A stretch of DNA of 64,000 bases, taken from contig NC_084804.1 in NCBI RefSeq assembly GCF_963583255.1, positions 31,536,953 to 31,600,952 on the forward strand. Direction: 5' to 3'. The notes beneath the pieces were generated by a model. It made no database searches. It was not told where the DNA came from and worked only from the letters and a program-made list of their open reading frames with translations. This document shows, piece by piece, positions 33,678 through 46,600 of this stretch (position 1 is the stretch's first letter; each line of letters begins with the position of its first letter). Source of the stretch: Pyrus communis (lineage: Eukaryota; Streptophyta; Magnoliopsida; Rosales; Rosaceae). Position numbers and translations under genes: made by a program.

Positions 33678-34248
33678 TTAGGTGTAGTTTAATTGATGTA
33701 CTAGGATTCCATCAGAACAAATCTCCAAGCCAACATAATATCGAGTTTTCTCAAGATCTTTCATCTTAAATTCTGATTTTAAGTGAACGGCAATTTCCTC
33801 AAGCTTTGCGGGAGTTCCGATGAGGTTCATTTTGTCAACATAAACTGCAACGATCGTAAACCTGGAATGTGACTTCTTTATGAACACACATGGGCATAAT
33901 TCGTTGTTCACATAACCCTGACTTGTCAAATATTCACTCAGACGGTTATACCATGTTTGCCTAGATTGTTTCAATCCGTAAAGTGATCTCCTCAATCTAA
34001 TATCTAGAACTATTTGAATCAGTCAATGGAAGTCCTTTTGGAACTTTCATGTAGATTTTCCTATTTAGATCCCCATACAGATACGTGGTCACCACGTCCA
34101 TAAGCTGCATATTTAGTTTTTCAGAAACTACCAAACTAATTCGGTAGTTGCATGTTATGACATCTATTACGGGGGAATACTTTTCCTTGTAATCAATCCC
34201 AGGGTGCTGAGGGAAGCCTTGCGCTACGAGGCTTGCTTTGTATCTCAC
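33678..34248 (-). pseudogene. copia reverse transcriptase, active site altered
   Basis: 34248-33997 encodes RYKASLVAQGFPQHPGIDYKEKYSPVI and MQLMDVVTTYLYGDL (RVT_2). 33995-33678 encodes RRSLYGLKQSRQTWYNRLSEYL and VYVDKMNLIGT. The catalytic YVDD box is YVDK here, so even a restored frame would lack one metal-binding Asp. A stop lies at about 33996. Confidence 0.88.
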
Positions 34249-35185
34249 TATTTAATTCTTCACATTACGCTTCCTTATGTAAACCCACTTGTAGCCCGTG
34301 GGCTTCACATGTAGTGGAGTAAAAGCTATAGGTCCAAACACTTTACGTTTCGCAAGCAAATCGAGTTCAACTTGGATTGCTTGTTTCTAGTTTGACCAAT
34401 CTGCTCTACGTCGGCATTCATCAACGGAATGTGGTTCAATTCCATTGCTAAGCACGATGTTAATAACTACTATGTACGTAAATGCATCGTCGACGATCTT
34501 CTCATTCCGATCCTAAACTTTATCCAATATTGCGTAGTGGACCGAAATCTAGCGATTCTTGGATGGTTGGGTTGTCTCGTCTAAGACATCACCATAATCT
34601 AAAACAACCTCATGCGTTAGGACATATGAGTGAGCGATGGTCGAATTCAAACTCGGGTCATCAGTTGGTGCTGTTTTCGTTTTCTAAGGTTATGAATCCT
34701 TTGAACCAAGGTATCTACCACCCTTCAAGGTCGGAGCAGATGACTAGTTAGCCACTAATATACCAAGCCGTGTGGAAGGTGCGGCCTCCCTACCTTCGGG
34801 GGCGATCAGGCCTACATAGGTGGTGTTACGACGTACTTGGGGTACGTCTATCCTTGCAGGTACGTTTGCAGTAGGTATATGTGATCTCGTCACCTTAGCT
34901 AGATCAATAAAAGCATCTGGCATGCTTTGAGCAGTGCTCTGAAGATTTATAATTCTTTTTAGACTAGGTAGTGTGAGGATCAAGATGAGACATAGTGGGA
35001 GCATACCACGACAATTCTCAACATTCTCCAGAAACATTAACATACTTATGTCCCCTTAACAACGGGAATACTGCCTCATCAAAGTGACAATCCGAAAAAT
35101 GTGCAATAAAGAGATCTCCTATCAAGGGCTCTAAATAGGAATAATTGATGGCGAATCATAACCGACATAGATTCTCATTTTTCTC

Positions 35186-36070
35186 TTAGGAACCATTTTG
35201 GTACGTAGTGACCATTATTAACACATAAATTGCGCACCCAAACACACGTAAATGCGAGACGTCAAGCTCGTATCCAGTAACCAATTGTAACGGTGAATGA
35301 AGTTGGGTAGCGAGGGGCTTCAGCCGAACCAGCATAGTTGCGTGCACTATTGCATAGCCCCAGGTAGATATTGATAGTTTGGTTTGCATAACCAAAGTCC
35401 TAGCTATCAATTGAATGTGCTTGATGAAAGTGCCTGCCAAGCCGTATTGGGTGTGAACATGGGGTACATGATGTTCTACTTCAATCCCAACTGACATGCA
35501 ATATTCGTCAAAAGTCTGTGACGTAAACTCTCCAGCATTATCCAGTCGAATTAACTTGATTAGATAATTAGGGTGGTGAGCCCTTATCTTAATAATTTGT
35601 TCTAGCAATTTTGCAAATGCAGCATTGCGTGTGGACAATAGGCAAGCATGTGACCATTATTTCGATGCGTCAACCAACACCATAAAGTATCTAAATGGTC
35701 CGCATGTTGGTTGGATAGGTCCACTAATATCCCTTTGAATCCTTTGAAGAAACTTAGGAGGGTTGTGAATAATCTTTGTAATTGAGGGTTGAGTATTCAA
35801 CTTCCCCAAAGAACACGCTTTGCATGGCGGGAATCCAACGTAGAGAAGTAAATGATGCTCATGTGATGATTTGAGGATACGGCGCATCATGTCACGTCTG
35901 GGATGTCCCATATGGTTATGCCAAAGCAGCAAAGTGCTCTGGCACTCAGGCACAAGGCCGCCCACATGGTAGGCTTCTATGTTGCGAATGGTTATGATGT
36001 ACAACCCACTCGAGAGACGTTCCAACTTCTCGTGAATATGCTTCTGCCATACTCGTAAGAAGTGATACAA
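35186..36070 (-). pseudogene. copia integrase
   Basis: 36070-35657 holds the GAG-pre/HHCC region: LLLWHNHMGHPRRDMMRRIL and FPPCKACSLGK. 35638-35186 holds the core with LDNAGEFTSQTFDEYC (catalytic Asp) and YGLAGTFIKHIQLIART, where the catalytic Glu position appears altered compared with the family (normally an E near NG.AE). Ends with HLRVFGCAIYV. Confidence 0.85.
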
Positions 36071-36865
36071 AGAAATTTAGAACCATTATCTTCAGTGGTT
36101 TCAATATGATATTGATTATCTTGAATATCTCTAAAACTCAACAATGTTCTTCTAGAACATGGAGAATATAGGGCCTCTTTAATGGTTAAGACAGTACCAT
36201 TGGACAACATGATACGTGTATTTTCATATCCTTCAATCAGGTTGGATGAGCCTGAGAAAGTTGTCAAATGTGCGTTCTTAGGTTCGAAGTTAGCAAAATA
36301 GTGTCGCTCATGCAATATGGTGTGCGTGGTAGCACTATCAGCCAGACACTAACTTCTCCACTAGACATACCTAGAAATAAATTGATTGAATTGGTCACAT
36401 GCATAAATATAATTCCATTCATTCAATTAATCAATTCGAAAAATAATATCCACAAAATAATTATCCATAATTCAAAACAAACCAAAACCAAACAAATTAT
36501 TCCAAATACTTAGAAAAATTGTCCAAAAATTAAACCATAAACCTAAAAATTTAGGGGGGGTTCGGCCACTAGGGGTAAAACACCCTCAAAAAATGTCTAG
36601 AAAAATAAAACTTATTCATCCATAAGAGCTGATGCTTATTGAAAAACTGATATCTCCATGGATGTAGTAGCTTCTTCGAGATGTTCCACATGGACAAAGT
36701 TAGACTCACGATGGGAATGATACTTGACAATAGCCTTAGAGGTAGCTCAGCATACGCGTGAACAATGATTCTTTGATCCATAACGGTAGCACATGTCCAT
36801 TTTAGTGGAAGCTGATTGAACAGTAGCTTTTCCCTTGTTCTTGAAGTTTGGATCTTTGGGGGCAA
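35992..36865 (-). pseudogene. copia gag 3' end and protease region
   Basis: 36315-35992 encodes LSNGTVLTIKEALYSPCSRRTLLS, the usual protease-to-integrase boundary. Upstream (about 36800-36730) another frame spells MCYRYGSKNHCSRVC, a CCHC zinc knuckle whose second Cys is Tyr. Frames are heavily broken. Confidence 0.65.
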
Positions 36866-37233
36866 GGAGTTGGCGCTTCTGGGTCAAATTTCTTCCCTTG
36901 GGTGGGCCTTGGCTCTGATGACCTTGGGGCCATGGTTGGGCTTGCTACCTATTGCAATAGCCATGACGATTTTTTCGTCGTTTATGGCTGCTAGAATTAG
37001 TCGTATGCGCTTCAGGCATAGCGTTCGAGCTTGATAATTTTTCATCAAAAGCTGGTTCTGCTTTTTAGCGAGAAGTAAAACAGGCCTAAAGGGCCACTGC
37101 CATGTGGTCCAAGGTGTCAAAACGACAACGTTCCATGATATGTTCCACGTAACTAAGTTACAAGCCAACGCGGTGGTTCGGCGGTGGTACCATGGTGGTG
37201 TGGCTACCGTGCCGCATAATCCCAGATTTCCAA

Positions 37234-37252
37234 CCCCCCCCCCCCACCCCCC
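37234..37252. repeat. Poly-C tract
   Basis: 19 bases with one A among Cs, within the 5' part of the copia element, downstream of its LTR in element orientation. A second C-rich run in the window besides 6121-6148. Confidence 0.85.
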
Positions 37253-37362
37253 GACAATTTTTCCGACATCTCTAGGGTTTAAAAAACCGTAAATTGCTTC
37301 TAATTTATTTATATGCTTTGACTCACAAATTCCACATAGCAATATAATTGCGTAAGGCTTGA

Positions 37363-37366
<4 letters not shown>

Positions 37367-37394
<28 letters not shown>
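37367..37394. repeat. (TA)n microsatellite
   Basis: About 14 TA units within the copia element. Confidence 0.9.
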
Positions 37395-37397
<3 letters not shown>

Positions 37398-37594
37398 GGA
37401 GGAAAATATAAATATAGGGGGTTCATGCATCAAAGGGAATGTTTTCGTGCTTCGTGGACGTTTCAAATATCTTCCTTTATTTTAAGCGTACCTAATTGGC
37501 AGAAAATAAATAAAAGCCTTTGAATTTTGTAGAAAGAAACCTCATCCTACAATCCTTCAGTTCCTTAACTTCTAGCAATAGCGTGCTGATAACG

Positions 37595-37866
37595 TGTTAA
37601 AGACCTATTTGATTGAACTATTCTAAGGGAATAGAGAGAGGGAGGTAGGCGGCAATAAGAGAGAGAAGAGAGAGATTTAATTGTGAGGTATGTGTTTGTA
37701 TCACCCTATTGTGCCTTTATTTATAGTAGTAGGATAGGATAAATCCTTACCCTTTTAGGATTACAACTCTAATAGGATACTAACTACTAAAGGGAATATT
37801 CAAAGATATCCCTATATACACTATGATTTACACAATCATATTCCTATTCTAAATATGATTGCAACA
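37595..37866 (-). repeat. 5' LTR of the copia element
   Basis: 272 bp. In element orientation it is followed by CGTTATCAGCACGC, a likely primer-binding region (partial match to the TATCAG core of initiator-Met-type sites). Confidence 0.88.
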
Positions 37867-39806
37867 TAATTACTATTTTAAAAAAATTAAATAGTCTCAT
37901 ATTTCAAAATAAGAGTAAGTTGCGAATTCCCTTCTAAATTTTCACTTAGCTTTCAATTTTCCGCCTAAACTTTTCTATTGAAAAATCAAGGATTTGAATT
38001 AATTTTTTTAGCTGATTTTCCCTTACAGTTAGTCTTTCATACATTCCATCCAAATTTTTGTTAAACGGAAGCATGTGTATAACATGTGACAATCCTTTGA
38101 GAGCATAAACGTGATTAAGCAAGACCTTCACACAATATACCATGTGCAGTCGCAGAATTGCAGAGTGGTCGTTTAGAAGTCTAGGGTTTTCACGCGATTT
38201 GCAAGGTGGGCCTTCACTGAAACTTGGGGGAAAATGATATTGCCTTTATCGATTTCATAGTTAGTTGATGGCAGATTCGACAAAATCAGTAAGATTATAA
38301 AAAGATTTGGGAGTTGAAGATGCATCTGGAGGTGCGAAATAAAGGGAATCGTCCAAAGTATTGTAAGTATATTTAATCCCTTTTGTAATTGTTTATTTAA
38401 TAGGTGAATGTAGGCTTTACATGGCTTTTTCTCTATTTTAGGTATCAGATTTCATTTTGGTATTCAAATGGTAGTCAAATGTGTTCGTGGTCCTAAAGAA
38501 AAGCATGTTATACTTCACCATGGTAAGAAAAGGCAGAGAATGGGTGTGCTTAAGAGCTGGTAGCAATTAAAAATAAATAAAAAATCATTTGATATGCCAG
38601 GCAACAATTGGATTTTTAATAATTTGGTGCTAGTGTTTTTGGGAAAAACGAACCCAAATAAAAACAAATAAAAAAAGTGTGAAGCCTAATTTATATATTG
38701 ATATGCCATCCAACAATTGGATTTTTTTTTTTTTTAAACAACTGTGTATTGAAATTGATCTTGCTAAAATGCTGGATTTTCAAAATTGATCTTGCAGAAG
38801 TGTATAACATTTTAAAACTAATCTTGCAGAGTGTATGAATTATCAAAATAAACTTGCAGAAATTAATTTTTAAGGATCTAAAATCGGTTTAAAGTTTTTT
38901 TTTATAAATGATGTCAGTTTGTAGTTTTGGCTTGGTTAAGTAACAAGTCTATTAGGGTATGGCCGAAGTTTTGTCTCTATAGTTAAAACTCCATGTAACT
39001 AATAGCTTGACTTATGGTATTTCTACTCTGAAGACATGGTGTTGGGTTTTCGGCCATATAATTGGAATTTATTTAAGTTGAATAATTAAATACGGAGTTG
39101 AAATAATAAATAAGCATGTTATATGTAATTCGAATTCCATATATGGTTACTTGTAATCAATAAAGCAGCAAAAAATGATGGCGAAGAGATTAACTTAGAT
39201 GAATCCTTAGCATGTGTGCATTGCTTTGTAGTAATCATCCATGTACTTGTGTTCTTCCTCTTCATGATTCATCACAAGAAGCTCTTCAATGTTGAGTCTC
39301 CAAGAGTATCCATATTGATACACCAATGATGGGTGATGAAGTGAGAGATTCGATTGTGCTAGCAAGATCACTAACTTGAAACAATATTTTGGGCGACACA
39401 CTATAGAACTTTCGGCTAGGGTTTTGTCTCCTAGGGGACAAATCTTAGCATTTGATTAGGCATATATGAGAAAACACCTGTGAATTTATGCATCCTCTTG
39501 TCGCACCTCTATGGGCTTTGACATCATGGGCCTTGTCCCATGGATCTACACTTTTCCACTTGCCCACTTGAGCTTATAACTTGGACCCTTTTTAATTAAA
39601 ACCCAAAGTTTATTTTAATTTGATTCCACAAGTCGCAGCCTTCCTTAAGGAGCGATCAGGACCAAGCATGACAAGTATGGTATCTTCTTGCTTCCACCAT
39701 TCTTCGTCTATCAAAAAGTTAGATTTGAAGCTATTTGCTTGGTCTTCAAGCAGTAATTGCTATTTGGGGTCATCGAGAGTCTTCCTAACGTCATCTGCTA
39801 AACTTA
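37867..39806. other. Intergenic repeat debris
   Basis: No intact gene. 37920-38150 has the 'ccttacagttagtc...' style of degraded DNA transposon ends. 39040-39640 begins 'gtgttgggttttcggcc' and has LTR-like composition but no partner that I can find. Confidence 0.35.
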
Positions 39807-40052
39807 CTACGCCTGCCTTGTTAGATCATTTATTACCAGCATTTTCTTGGAGGGCTCCTGCTTCTTGGTAGAATCTGGCACCTTCGCTGCCCATTTTAGG
39901 TTCATGGTGATGTCTTTGCTGAATGGATGATTTGCTGGCTCTTGTATGAAAGTTATCCACGCGACCATTCTGTCGCAGTTGACAATATTAGCTTTCTCAA
40001 TCTTGAAGCATTCAATATACCCCATGATAAACTCGTTGGGCTTCTTGACCAT
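39807..40052 (-). pseudogene. Gypsy gag-like fragment
   Basis: An 81-codon frame with PNEFIMGYIECFKIEKANIV and VAWITFIQEPANHPFSKDIT resembles part of a Ty3/gypsy gag (…YIxRFxxE…). It is antisense to the LTR that starts at 40448, so the two are probably from different insertions. Confidence 0.45.
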
Positions 40053-40434
40053 ACTAAAGAGGTGATAAGATAATTTCTTGATTACTCGATAGGATGAGTA
40101 TTCCTTCGTGAAGAAGACTAATCAGACAATTTCTTGATAACTTGTTAGGCTTTTTACCCACATTAAAGAGGTGATCAAACAGTTCCTCAGATGAACCTCT
40201 ATGTCATAGTGGGTCATTCAGAGCACCTTCAAACTTTAGTATAGGACTAGACCGACAAAGAAGTAAACAGCCTGAAAGAGGTCAGTAGGGAGTAGGTGCT
40301 CAGAGTAGTGAAGCTGGGACATCACATGGAGGTTCTAGTTAGTGGCCAGAGTTAGCGCACTTTTCGCCTTGGAGGTTGAGGCGAAGCTTGATGCAAGCAC
40401 AAGTATGTTGAGTTTAGGGGACTAAACTCCTTTT

Positions 40435-40447
40435 AAGGGGAGAAGGA
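40435..40447 (+). other. Polypurine tract before LTR copy B
   Basis: AAGGGGAGAAGGA directly precedes TGTGAAATTCC. This shows that copy B is (or was) a 3' LTR on the plus strand, with a little internal sequence kept upstream. Confidence 0.75.
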
Positions 40448-40798
40448 TGTGAAATTCCATTCCCAAATTTTACTATTTAAATTTCGTATTCGTAGTTGAT
40501 ACGACTCCTTCCTAGTTTTGGCATTTATTTATTTATTTATTTTTATTTTGCAAAAAGACAAAAAGCCCCTATTGGGCTAAGCAAAGTTCTATGTGGGCAT
40601 TTAAGCTCCTTTCATGTGTTCCCTCATTTCTTTGCATGTTTGGATAGTACATGTGATACAAACACATAAGCGCAAACATAACAAAATCTAGAGTTAGAAC
40701 GAAGATTCTACAAGGCTTTTACCATGAATTGGGCACATTTTCCTTGTCGTTTTCCAGCCTTATTTTCTGACCAGTGGGACCACACTTAGGACCTTTCT

Positions 40799-40833
40799 TT
40801 CTCTCTCTCTCTCTCTCTCTCTCTCCCCCCCCC
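40799..40833. repeat. (CT)n microsatellite with C run
   Basis: About 13 CT units followed by nine Cs, inside LTR copy B. Confidence 0.95.
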
Positions 40834-42139
40834 TAAGTTTCTCTCACTTTTTCTTCATCTTCTTTGCACCATGAGCCACACCACCATCACTTCTAATCTT
40901 TCAGTGAATTGATCATCAAACCATGACCAAAAAAAATATCCTTCTCTTCACGAGCTCAAAGATAAGCTTCAGATTGTGAGAAAAGGACTACGGGCTGATG
41001 TCCTAGGCACTCTGATAAGACAAGGTTTTATGACTAGTTTTTCAAGCACATCTCGTCCTTTTGGATGGTCCTAAGGCCATTAGAGGACTACCCATTCTCC
41101 TTAGACTCAAGTTCAAGCAACCTGAACTCGGCCCTACTTAGTTTCGAAGGAAACCTAGGACGTTGGTTTTAGGCTGAGACTTCTAGATGAATTTTAGGCC
41201 ATTTCTAGCCATCTTTCGGATTCTAAATAGGTATAAACTTGTTCTCCTCTTCTCTAGCTTCATTTTGACAAAAGGATCATTGAATTTGATTAAGAATTGA
41301 ACAAGTTATCGCTATATAAAGTTTTTTCCATAAATTCCAGCTAAGGTGCCGGCGACCTAAGGAAGGATGAAGAAGAAGAATATTCCGTTAACAGTAAAAA
41401 AATATTCTAGAATGCCAACAGGTTTGGAGTTAGTTTTCCGTTAATTTTTAGCAAAATATTCCATTTTTGGCATCCATTAATTCCACAATTTTAATCTAGT
41501 TTCTTAGTTGGTTGGCACAAAAACTTGCAATTAGGGTGGTTCTAACCATCAGATTGTCATGAATTGTTAGTATGTTGTTGTGGAAGCTTAAGTAGACCCC
41601 TAGGAAGTTATAGATAGGAAATATGATATGCAAATCTTCCGAATTGAATGACGTAGAGTTGTTGACTCTACCATTTACCTTTGACCGAAGGTTGACTTTT
41701 GGTCAACCTGTCCCGAATCATCTAGATTGTTGTAGAGGACGTGTACAAGATAGAATTCTGTGTTTTATCACTAGAATTATAAGACATGACTTGTGCTTTG
41801 TTCGAGGTGGCAATAGTACGTGAGCACCTTGATCGTTGTTCTAGGGTGTTTTATTGTAGACTCCAAGTGAGTGACTTTAATATATGTAGTATGGTTATTT
41901 CCTTGAAAATTGCCATACTTATATACTTAATGGATATGGCATTGCTTTACAGAATGTGTTCTATACTAAATTATTGCTTTTAAATTTAGTTGTCAATTTA
42001 TTTTTATGAAATGTGATTTGACATGCATAATTGAAATGTTTGTGAAACATGAAGGCTAGTAGATGACCATTGACCCATTGTCATGGGGAGTTATCGCATC
42101 GAAAGTATGTCATGGTTCGTTTCTTGAGCCATTCTAAAC

Positions 42140-42570
42140 TAAGTTTTAGAATTCTACTCAGTTTTGTTGAGTTCTCTAGAACCAGGTTTCGTTGAATTGT
42201 CCAGAACTGTGCCTTCATCTGGATTTCGTTGAGTGGTCCAGAATCCTTCTTTTACGCGGTTTTGTTGAGTGGTCCGGAATTGTGTTCAGTTCAGATTTCG
42301 TTGAGTGGTCTGAAATCTCTCTTCCTATTTGGTTTCATTAAGTAGTCTAGAACCCTCATCCGCTTGGATTTCGTTGAGTGGTCCGCAATCGTATTTCCTG
42401 CTTTGTTTTGTTAAGTGGTTTGGAACCTATCTATGTTGGAGTTTTTTGAGTGGTCTGGAATCCTATCTCTTGTTTACTTTCATTGAGTTGGTCCAAAACC
42501 CTGCATTCGCTGGTTTCCGTTAAGTTGGTTCAAGGGTCCCACTTCATTTCGGTTTCTTTGAGTTGGTTTA
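42140..42570 (+). repeat. Degenerate minisatellite (about 10 units)
   Basis: Units of roughly 35-48 bp share the core 'ggtttcgttgagtggtccggaat' with many substitutions. Unit starts are near 42165, 42189, 42224, 42260, 42293, 42331, 42366, 42404, 42440, 42477, 42511 and 42550. Only about one unit of this motif is seen in copy C (around 61973-62010, minus strand). Confidence 0.8.
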
Positions 42571-42990
42571 GAATATGGAACTTGTGAAGTTGTAGGCTTC
42601 AGCTGAACTATGTCACTCTAGCTTGAGTTTTCTAAGTATTTATGAACTAGAGATTTGAGAACCTTTGTGGTTTGGTTTAGAAAAGTCGATGCATGTTTGA
42701 GTGATTCTTTCGGAATTTCGAGCAAATTATTTATGATGTTATAAAATATGATTTCATGAATAATGATGTTTTTAAACTATGATCGGTGGACATGTGTTAT
42801 GATTGTCATATACCTTGAATTATTGCCACCCAAGCTTCGCATCTTATCCAGGTTGTTGCCTTGCCAGGTGCACCACTTTTACAATGTAGGGGCAATTATG
42901 CAGGAGACAAGTCTGTGTAGATACGAAGAGCTTTTGGGGTTGTAGTCAGAAGTGAGTTAGCTTAAAGTGATTAGGTTATCCCTATATCTT

Positions 42991-43606
42991 TTCTTATATT
43001 ATTTCGAGAACTATATGTTTGGTGCCTATGGGCATGTTACTCTAGAGAGCTTTATGAGCTTTTTGTTGTACAATTGTCGTAGACATATTATTGTTGTATT
43101 GTTTCTTTTTCTTACTTTTTTTTTTTATATGAAATCAGAGAATTCTAAAGATGCAATAATCCATCACCAAATGTCTAGTTGTAGGATAATTGGCCCAAAG
43201 AAAATAAATAAAATATTAAATCGTTAATGTTCATAATAGGCTTTGGACCAATAACTATTTTTATAAATTTTGATTGCAAGTTGAACAATCGTTTTGGCTA
43301 AAAAAAGCCAATTTCATTTTTCATTCGCTTGCCATTATTTTAGTTGCTTGTCAACCTAAACTGAATCTGATTTTTGAACACCAATACAGAAGAATTGAAT
43401 CTCCATCTTTCAATTCCCAAATTTGAATCGAAGAATTTGATCCGCAACATGTGTCTGTCTCGGATTTGATTGATGTGGGTCGCATTCTAAAAACTCAGTT
43501 CGACTTTCTTGACAACGAAACGAAGACGCAAAATTTGTCGATGAATGAGTGTTATTATTGAAGTGGCCCCTTATCATCTTCCTGTCGGTGCTGGTGCAAT
43601 CCGTAC
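42991..43606. other. Intergenic and 5' flank of the TMEM41-like gene
   Basis: No separate gene. 43360-43606 is the likely 5' UTR/promoter zone. I do not see a clear TATA box. Confidence 0.4.
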
Positions 43607-46600
43607 ATGGCGGCTCCGAGAAATCTGACGGGGGACGCCGGGAGGCTGCCTATGGACGAGGAGAATCCCAAGGAGGACGATTGGTCCACCGGCAAGAGGC
43701 CCAAGTCCGATAGGTTTCCGCTGTCGCGGTGGGAATTCGCAGCGGCACTCGGCGTTTTCTTGGTCTTCTCTACCGGTCTCTGCTGCGTCTACTTGACCAT
43801 GCCTGCCGCCGAGTACGGTAAACTCAAGCTGCCGCGCTCCGTCGCCGATCTTCGCTTGCTCAAGTACGTCCCTCATTCCACGATTCAATCAAATTATCAT
43901 TTGGATTTGTTTATATTTTTGGAAATATATGATAATCTAGTTATGTTGTGATGGGTTATTGAGATTTTGTTAAGATTAATTTGATAATTGCGTAAGATAT
44001 GATTATGTGGGCTGCTTGTTATTGTACCTTTGGATTAACATCTGAGTTGCTTTTCGCTTTCTCTGATTTGCATAAGATAGTGTCACATATGTTCAGTTGA
44101 TTTGGAATTCGAAAAAAAATTATGAAACAAGTAGAATTCAAACGTCGATAGGGCTTATTTTTAGTCACTATGTCATCTAATTCACCTCCGCACGGTTTAG
44201 GATGTTGGTTCACATTCATACTTGAAGACTTTGGTAGAATGAGAATATAGAAAGAACTTTCATTTAGACTGCCATTTTGCATTTTAGACTTGACAGAAAG
44301 AATTTATCCTACCCCCGATAACTCAATGTGGAAAGTTTTACGTGAATGTTTCTGTAAAGAAAGTTTAAGCTCGGTGTGAGATGTCCGCCCTGAACTTCCC
44401 TATTATAACTCCTGAAGTTATAAGTAATTCATCCATAAGCTGAAAATTTTGATTTCTGCAAGTTTTTATGCAAATTTTCCCTAATAGAAAAGGTGAAGTA
44501 CATAGATGATGAGCTGTCCTCAAATTAAACAAAAGGAAAGAAATCATAAATGGAGCATCAACCATAAGGGTACCAGTGTAAGACTGTTCTTTAGGAACAT
44601 AAAAACCCAATGACCACAACTACAAAAAGAAAAAGGGAAAAATATGTTCTCTTCAAACTATTGCGATATGGAAGCCTGAACCGAAAGTCAATAGTATCTC
44701 AAATCTCATCTCTCCATTGTCTCCTTTAGAACAACCTCGGCTTTCTTTCCATTCGTAGAGAACCCTATGTGTGACCAAGAGAACACATTTCCAAAATGTT
44801 CATGCTCACTTACTAAGACCCTATCTCGTGACTTAAGTTTCCAACATTTGGAGGAGAACTGAAGGGAAGTCATTCATTTCAAACAGCCGCTTCCAAATCC
44901 TAGAAGCAACTGGGGGATGCATCTGCTAATGATACGTATAGTCCACATCATTTTTTCGCATGACACACCATCAGAGAGACTGACACAGTTTTGGCCTATG
45001 CCTTGAAGTGATGTCATGTTTTCACTTTTGTCTGTCTCTTTTATCCAGTACTGTGGCCTCTATGGTCCCCATTTAACATTAGTCATTTCCCCTGAATGCT
45101 TGTTTTGATTTTTTAATATTTTTTATAATCTTTTGCAGAGACAATCTGGCAACATATGCCAATGATTATCCAGCACAATTTATTCTTGGTTACTGCTCTA
45201 CTTACATCTTCATGCAGACTTTTATGATTCCTGGGACAATTTTTATGTCATTGCTAGCTGGAGCTCTTTTTGGCGTAATCAGAGGCCTTATCTTGGTTGT
45301 CTGCAATGCTACAGCTGGAGCATCATCCTGCTTCTTTTTGTCTAAGTTAATTGGAAGGCCTTTAGTTAGTTGGTTGTGGCCAGAAAGGTTGAGATTTTTT
45401 CAGGCAGAGGTACTTCTTATTGCTTTGTTAAATTTGGTCAATTCTGCTATCGTTCTTCCACTACTTTAACCTTAAATTTTGTGCACCCAGATTGCAAAGC
45501 GTAGGGAAAAGCTGCTAAATTACATGCTTTTTCTTAGGATAACTCCAACCTTGCCGAACCTTTTCATCAACTTGGCATCTCCAATTGTTGATATACCGTT
45601 TCATATTTTCTTTCTGGCGACTTTTGTTGGTCTTATTCCAGCATCTTATATCACAGTCAGGGTAAGTTCTTTCTACTCATCAAATGACGAAATTCTATTT
45701 TCTATAGAATAAATGGAACTTTCTCATCTTACTATCTGGTTGTTTTGGTGTCTGTATATGGGGCTTGCTATACTTTTTAGTAATGAATTTGTCCAATAAA
45801 ATAGTTAAACAGTCCACGCTACTTAGATTAGTTCTGGGCAGCATTTTACTTCATTGTTTTGTTATGCTTTAGGAGGTTTTGGACTTGAAGGCCTTGAAGT
45901 ATGTCATATTTAGAGGCAATAATCCATAATCATTGACGCTGTGGTGGGGATTGGTCAGAGAAGCATGGGTCGATTGGGTTATTATTTTTGAGTTACGTTC
46001 AAACATTTTTTGTCAAAAGGATGTTTTTGGCGGTAAAGGGACAGAATTCTGTGGAATTCCCCTCTTTTAACTATCTCTTGGGTAATGTGGTTGGACAGAA
46101 ATATAAGAACATGTGTGGAGTTTGGCTGTGGCTTCTTTAGGGAGTATAATGGGGATCTGCAATAGAATCCTTGGGGAAAAAAAGGTTAGGTTTTGGGTGT
46201 TCTATGTATTATTGCTTTCCTGGGTAATCGTATGAGCTTAACTTCCTTGTAGTATCTGTACTGTGGTTTCTTGCTTTCTCCAACCTTTAGAGATCTTGCA
46301 TATTCTTTAATTTTATTAGAAGGGGGAGCTGCTATAGGATAGTTTTTAGAGTTGTATTGCAATGCTAGAGTTGTATTTATGGATTTGGTTTTAGGGTTGT
46401 ATCATATAATGGGTGGACCTCTGGTTTACTAAGTTTTGCAGCAATTTTAGCTTTTTAATAAAATTATATTTCTCAGATTTTGGAGTCTGGAAAACAGAGG
46501 GTAACACCAGTGGATTGCAGAAGAAACTTAGTAGATATGTGTTTTGTTGTCTTATCTTTAATCTGAAGTCTGATTCACAGTTGCGTGGGATTATTAAATT

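Larger units (their letters stand above)
32356..37866 (-). mobile_element. Decayed Ty1/copia LTR retrotransposon
   Basis: 5.5 kb unit with LTRs at 32356-32628 and 37595-37866 (about 272 bp, TGTTA...CAACA on the plus strand) that differ at roughly 9% of sites by my count. The outer 5-mers TAAAT and TAATT match at four positions, compatible with an old target duplication. On the minus strand the order gag knuckle, protease, integrase, RT, RNase H is that of Ty1/copia. Multiple stops and frame changes mean it is inactive and older than the Tat element. Confidence 0.9.
40448..42990 (+). mobile_element. LTR copy B of the TGTGA...TGTCA gypsy-type family (right end uncertain)
   Basis: Starts TGTGAAATTCCATTCCC after a polypurine tract. 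It shares with copy A the start and the aatattccgtt...gttttccgttaa region (41380-41500), and with copy C the start and a 'ggtttcgttgagtggtccggaa' motif. The right terminus is not seen, so the end is set by analogy to copy C and may be truncated. No coding domain. Confidence 0.55.

Noticed and set aside
39040..39640. Possible separate LTR beginning tgttgggttttcgg
   Set aside because: LTR-like composition, but no partner, target duplication or domain was found.
43574..43888. Minus-strand frame opposite exon 1 of the TMEM41-like gene
   Set aside because: A shadow; the plus-strand frame splices to a complete VTT-domain protein.
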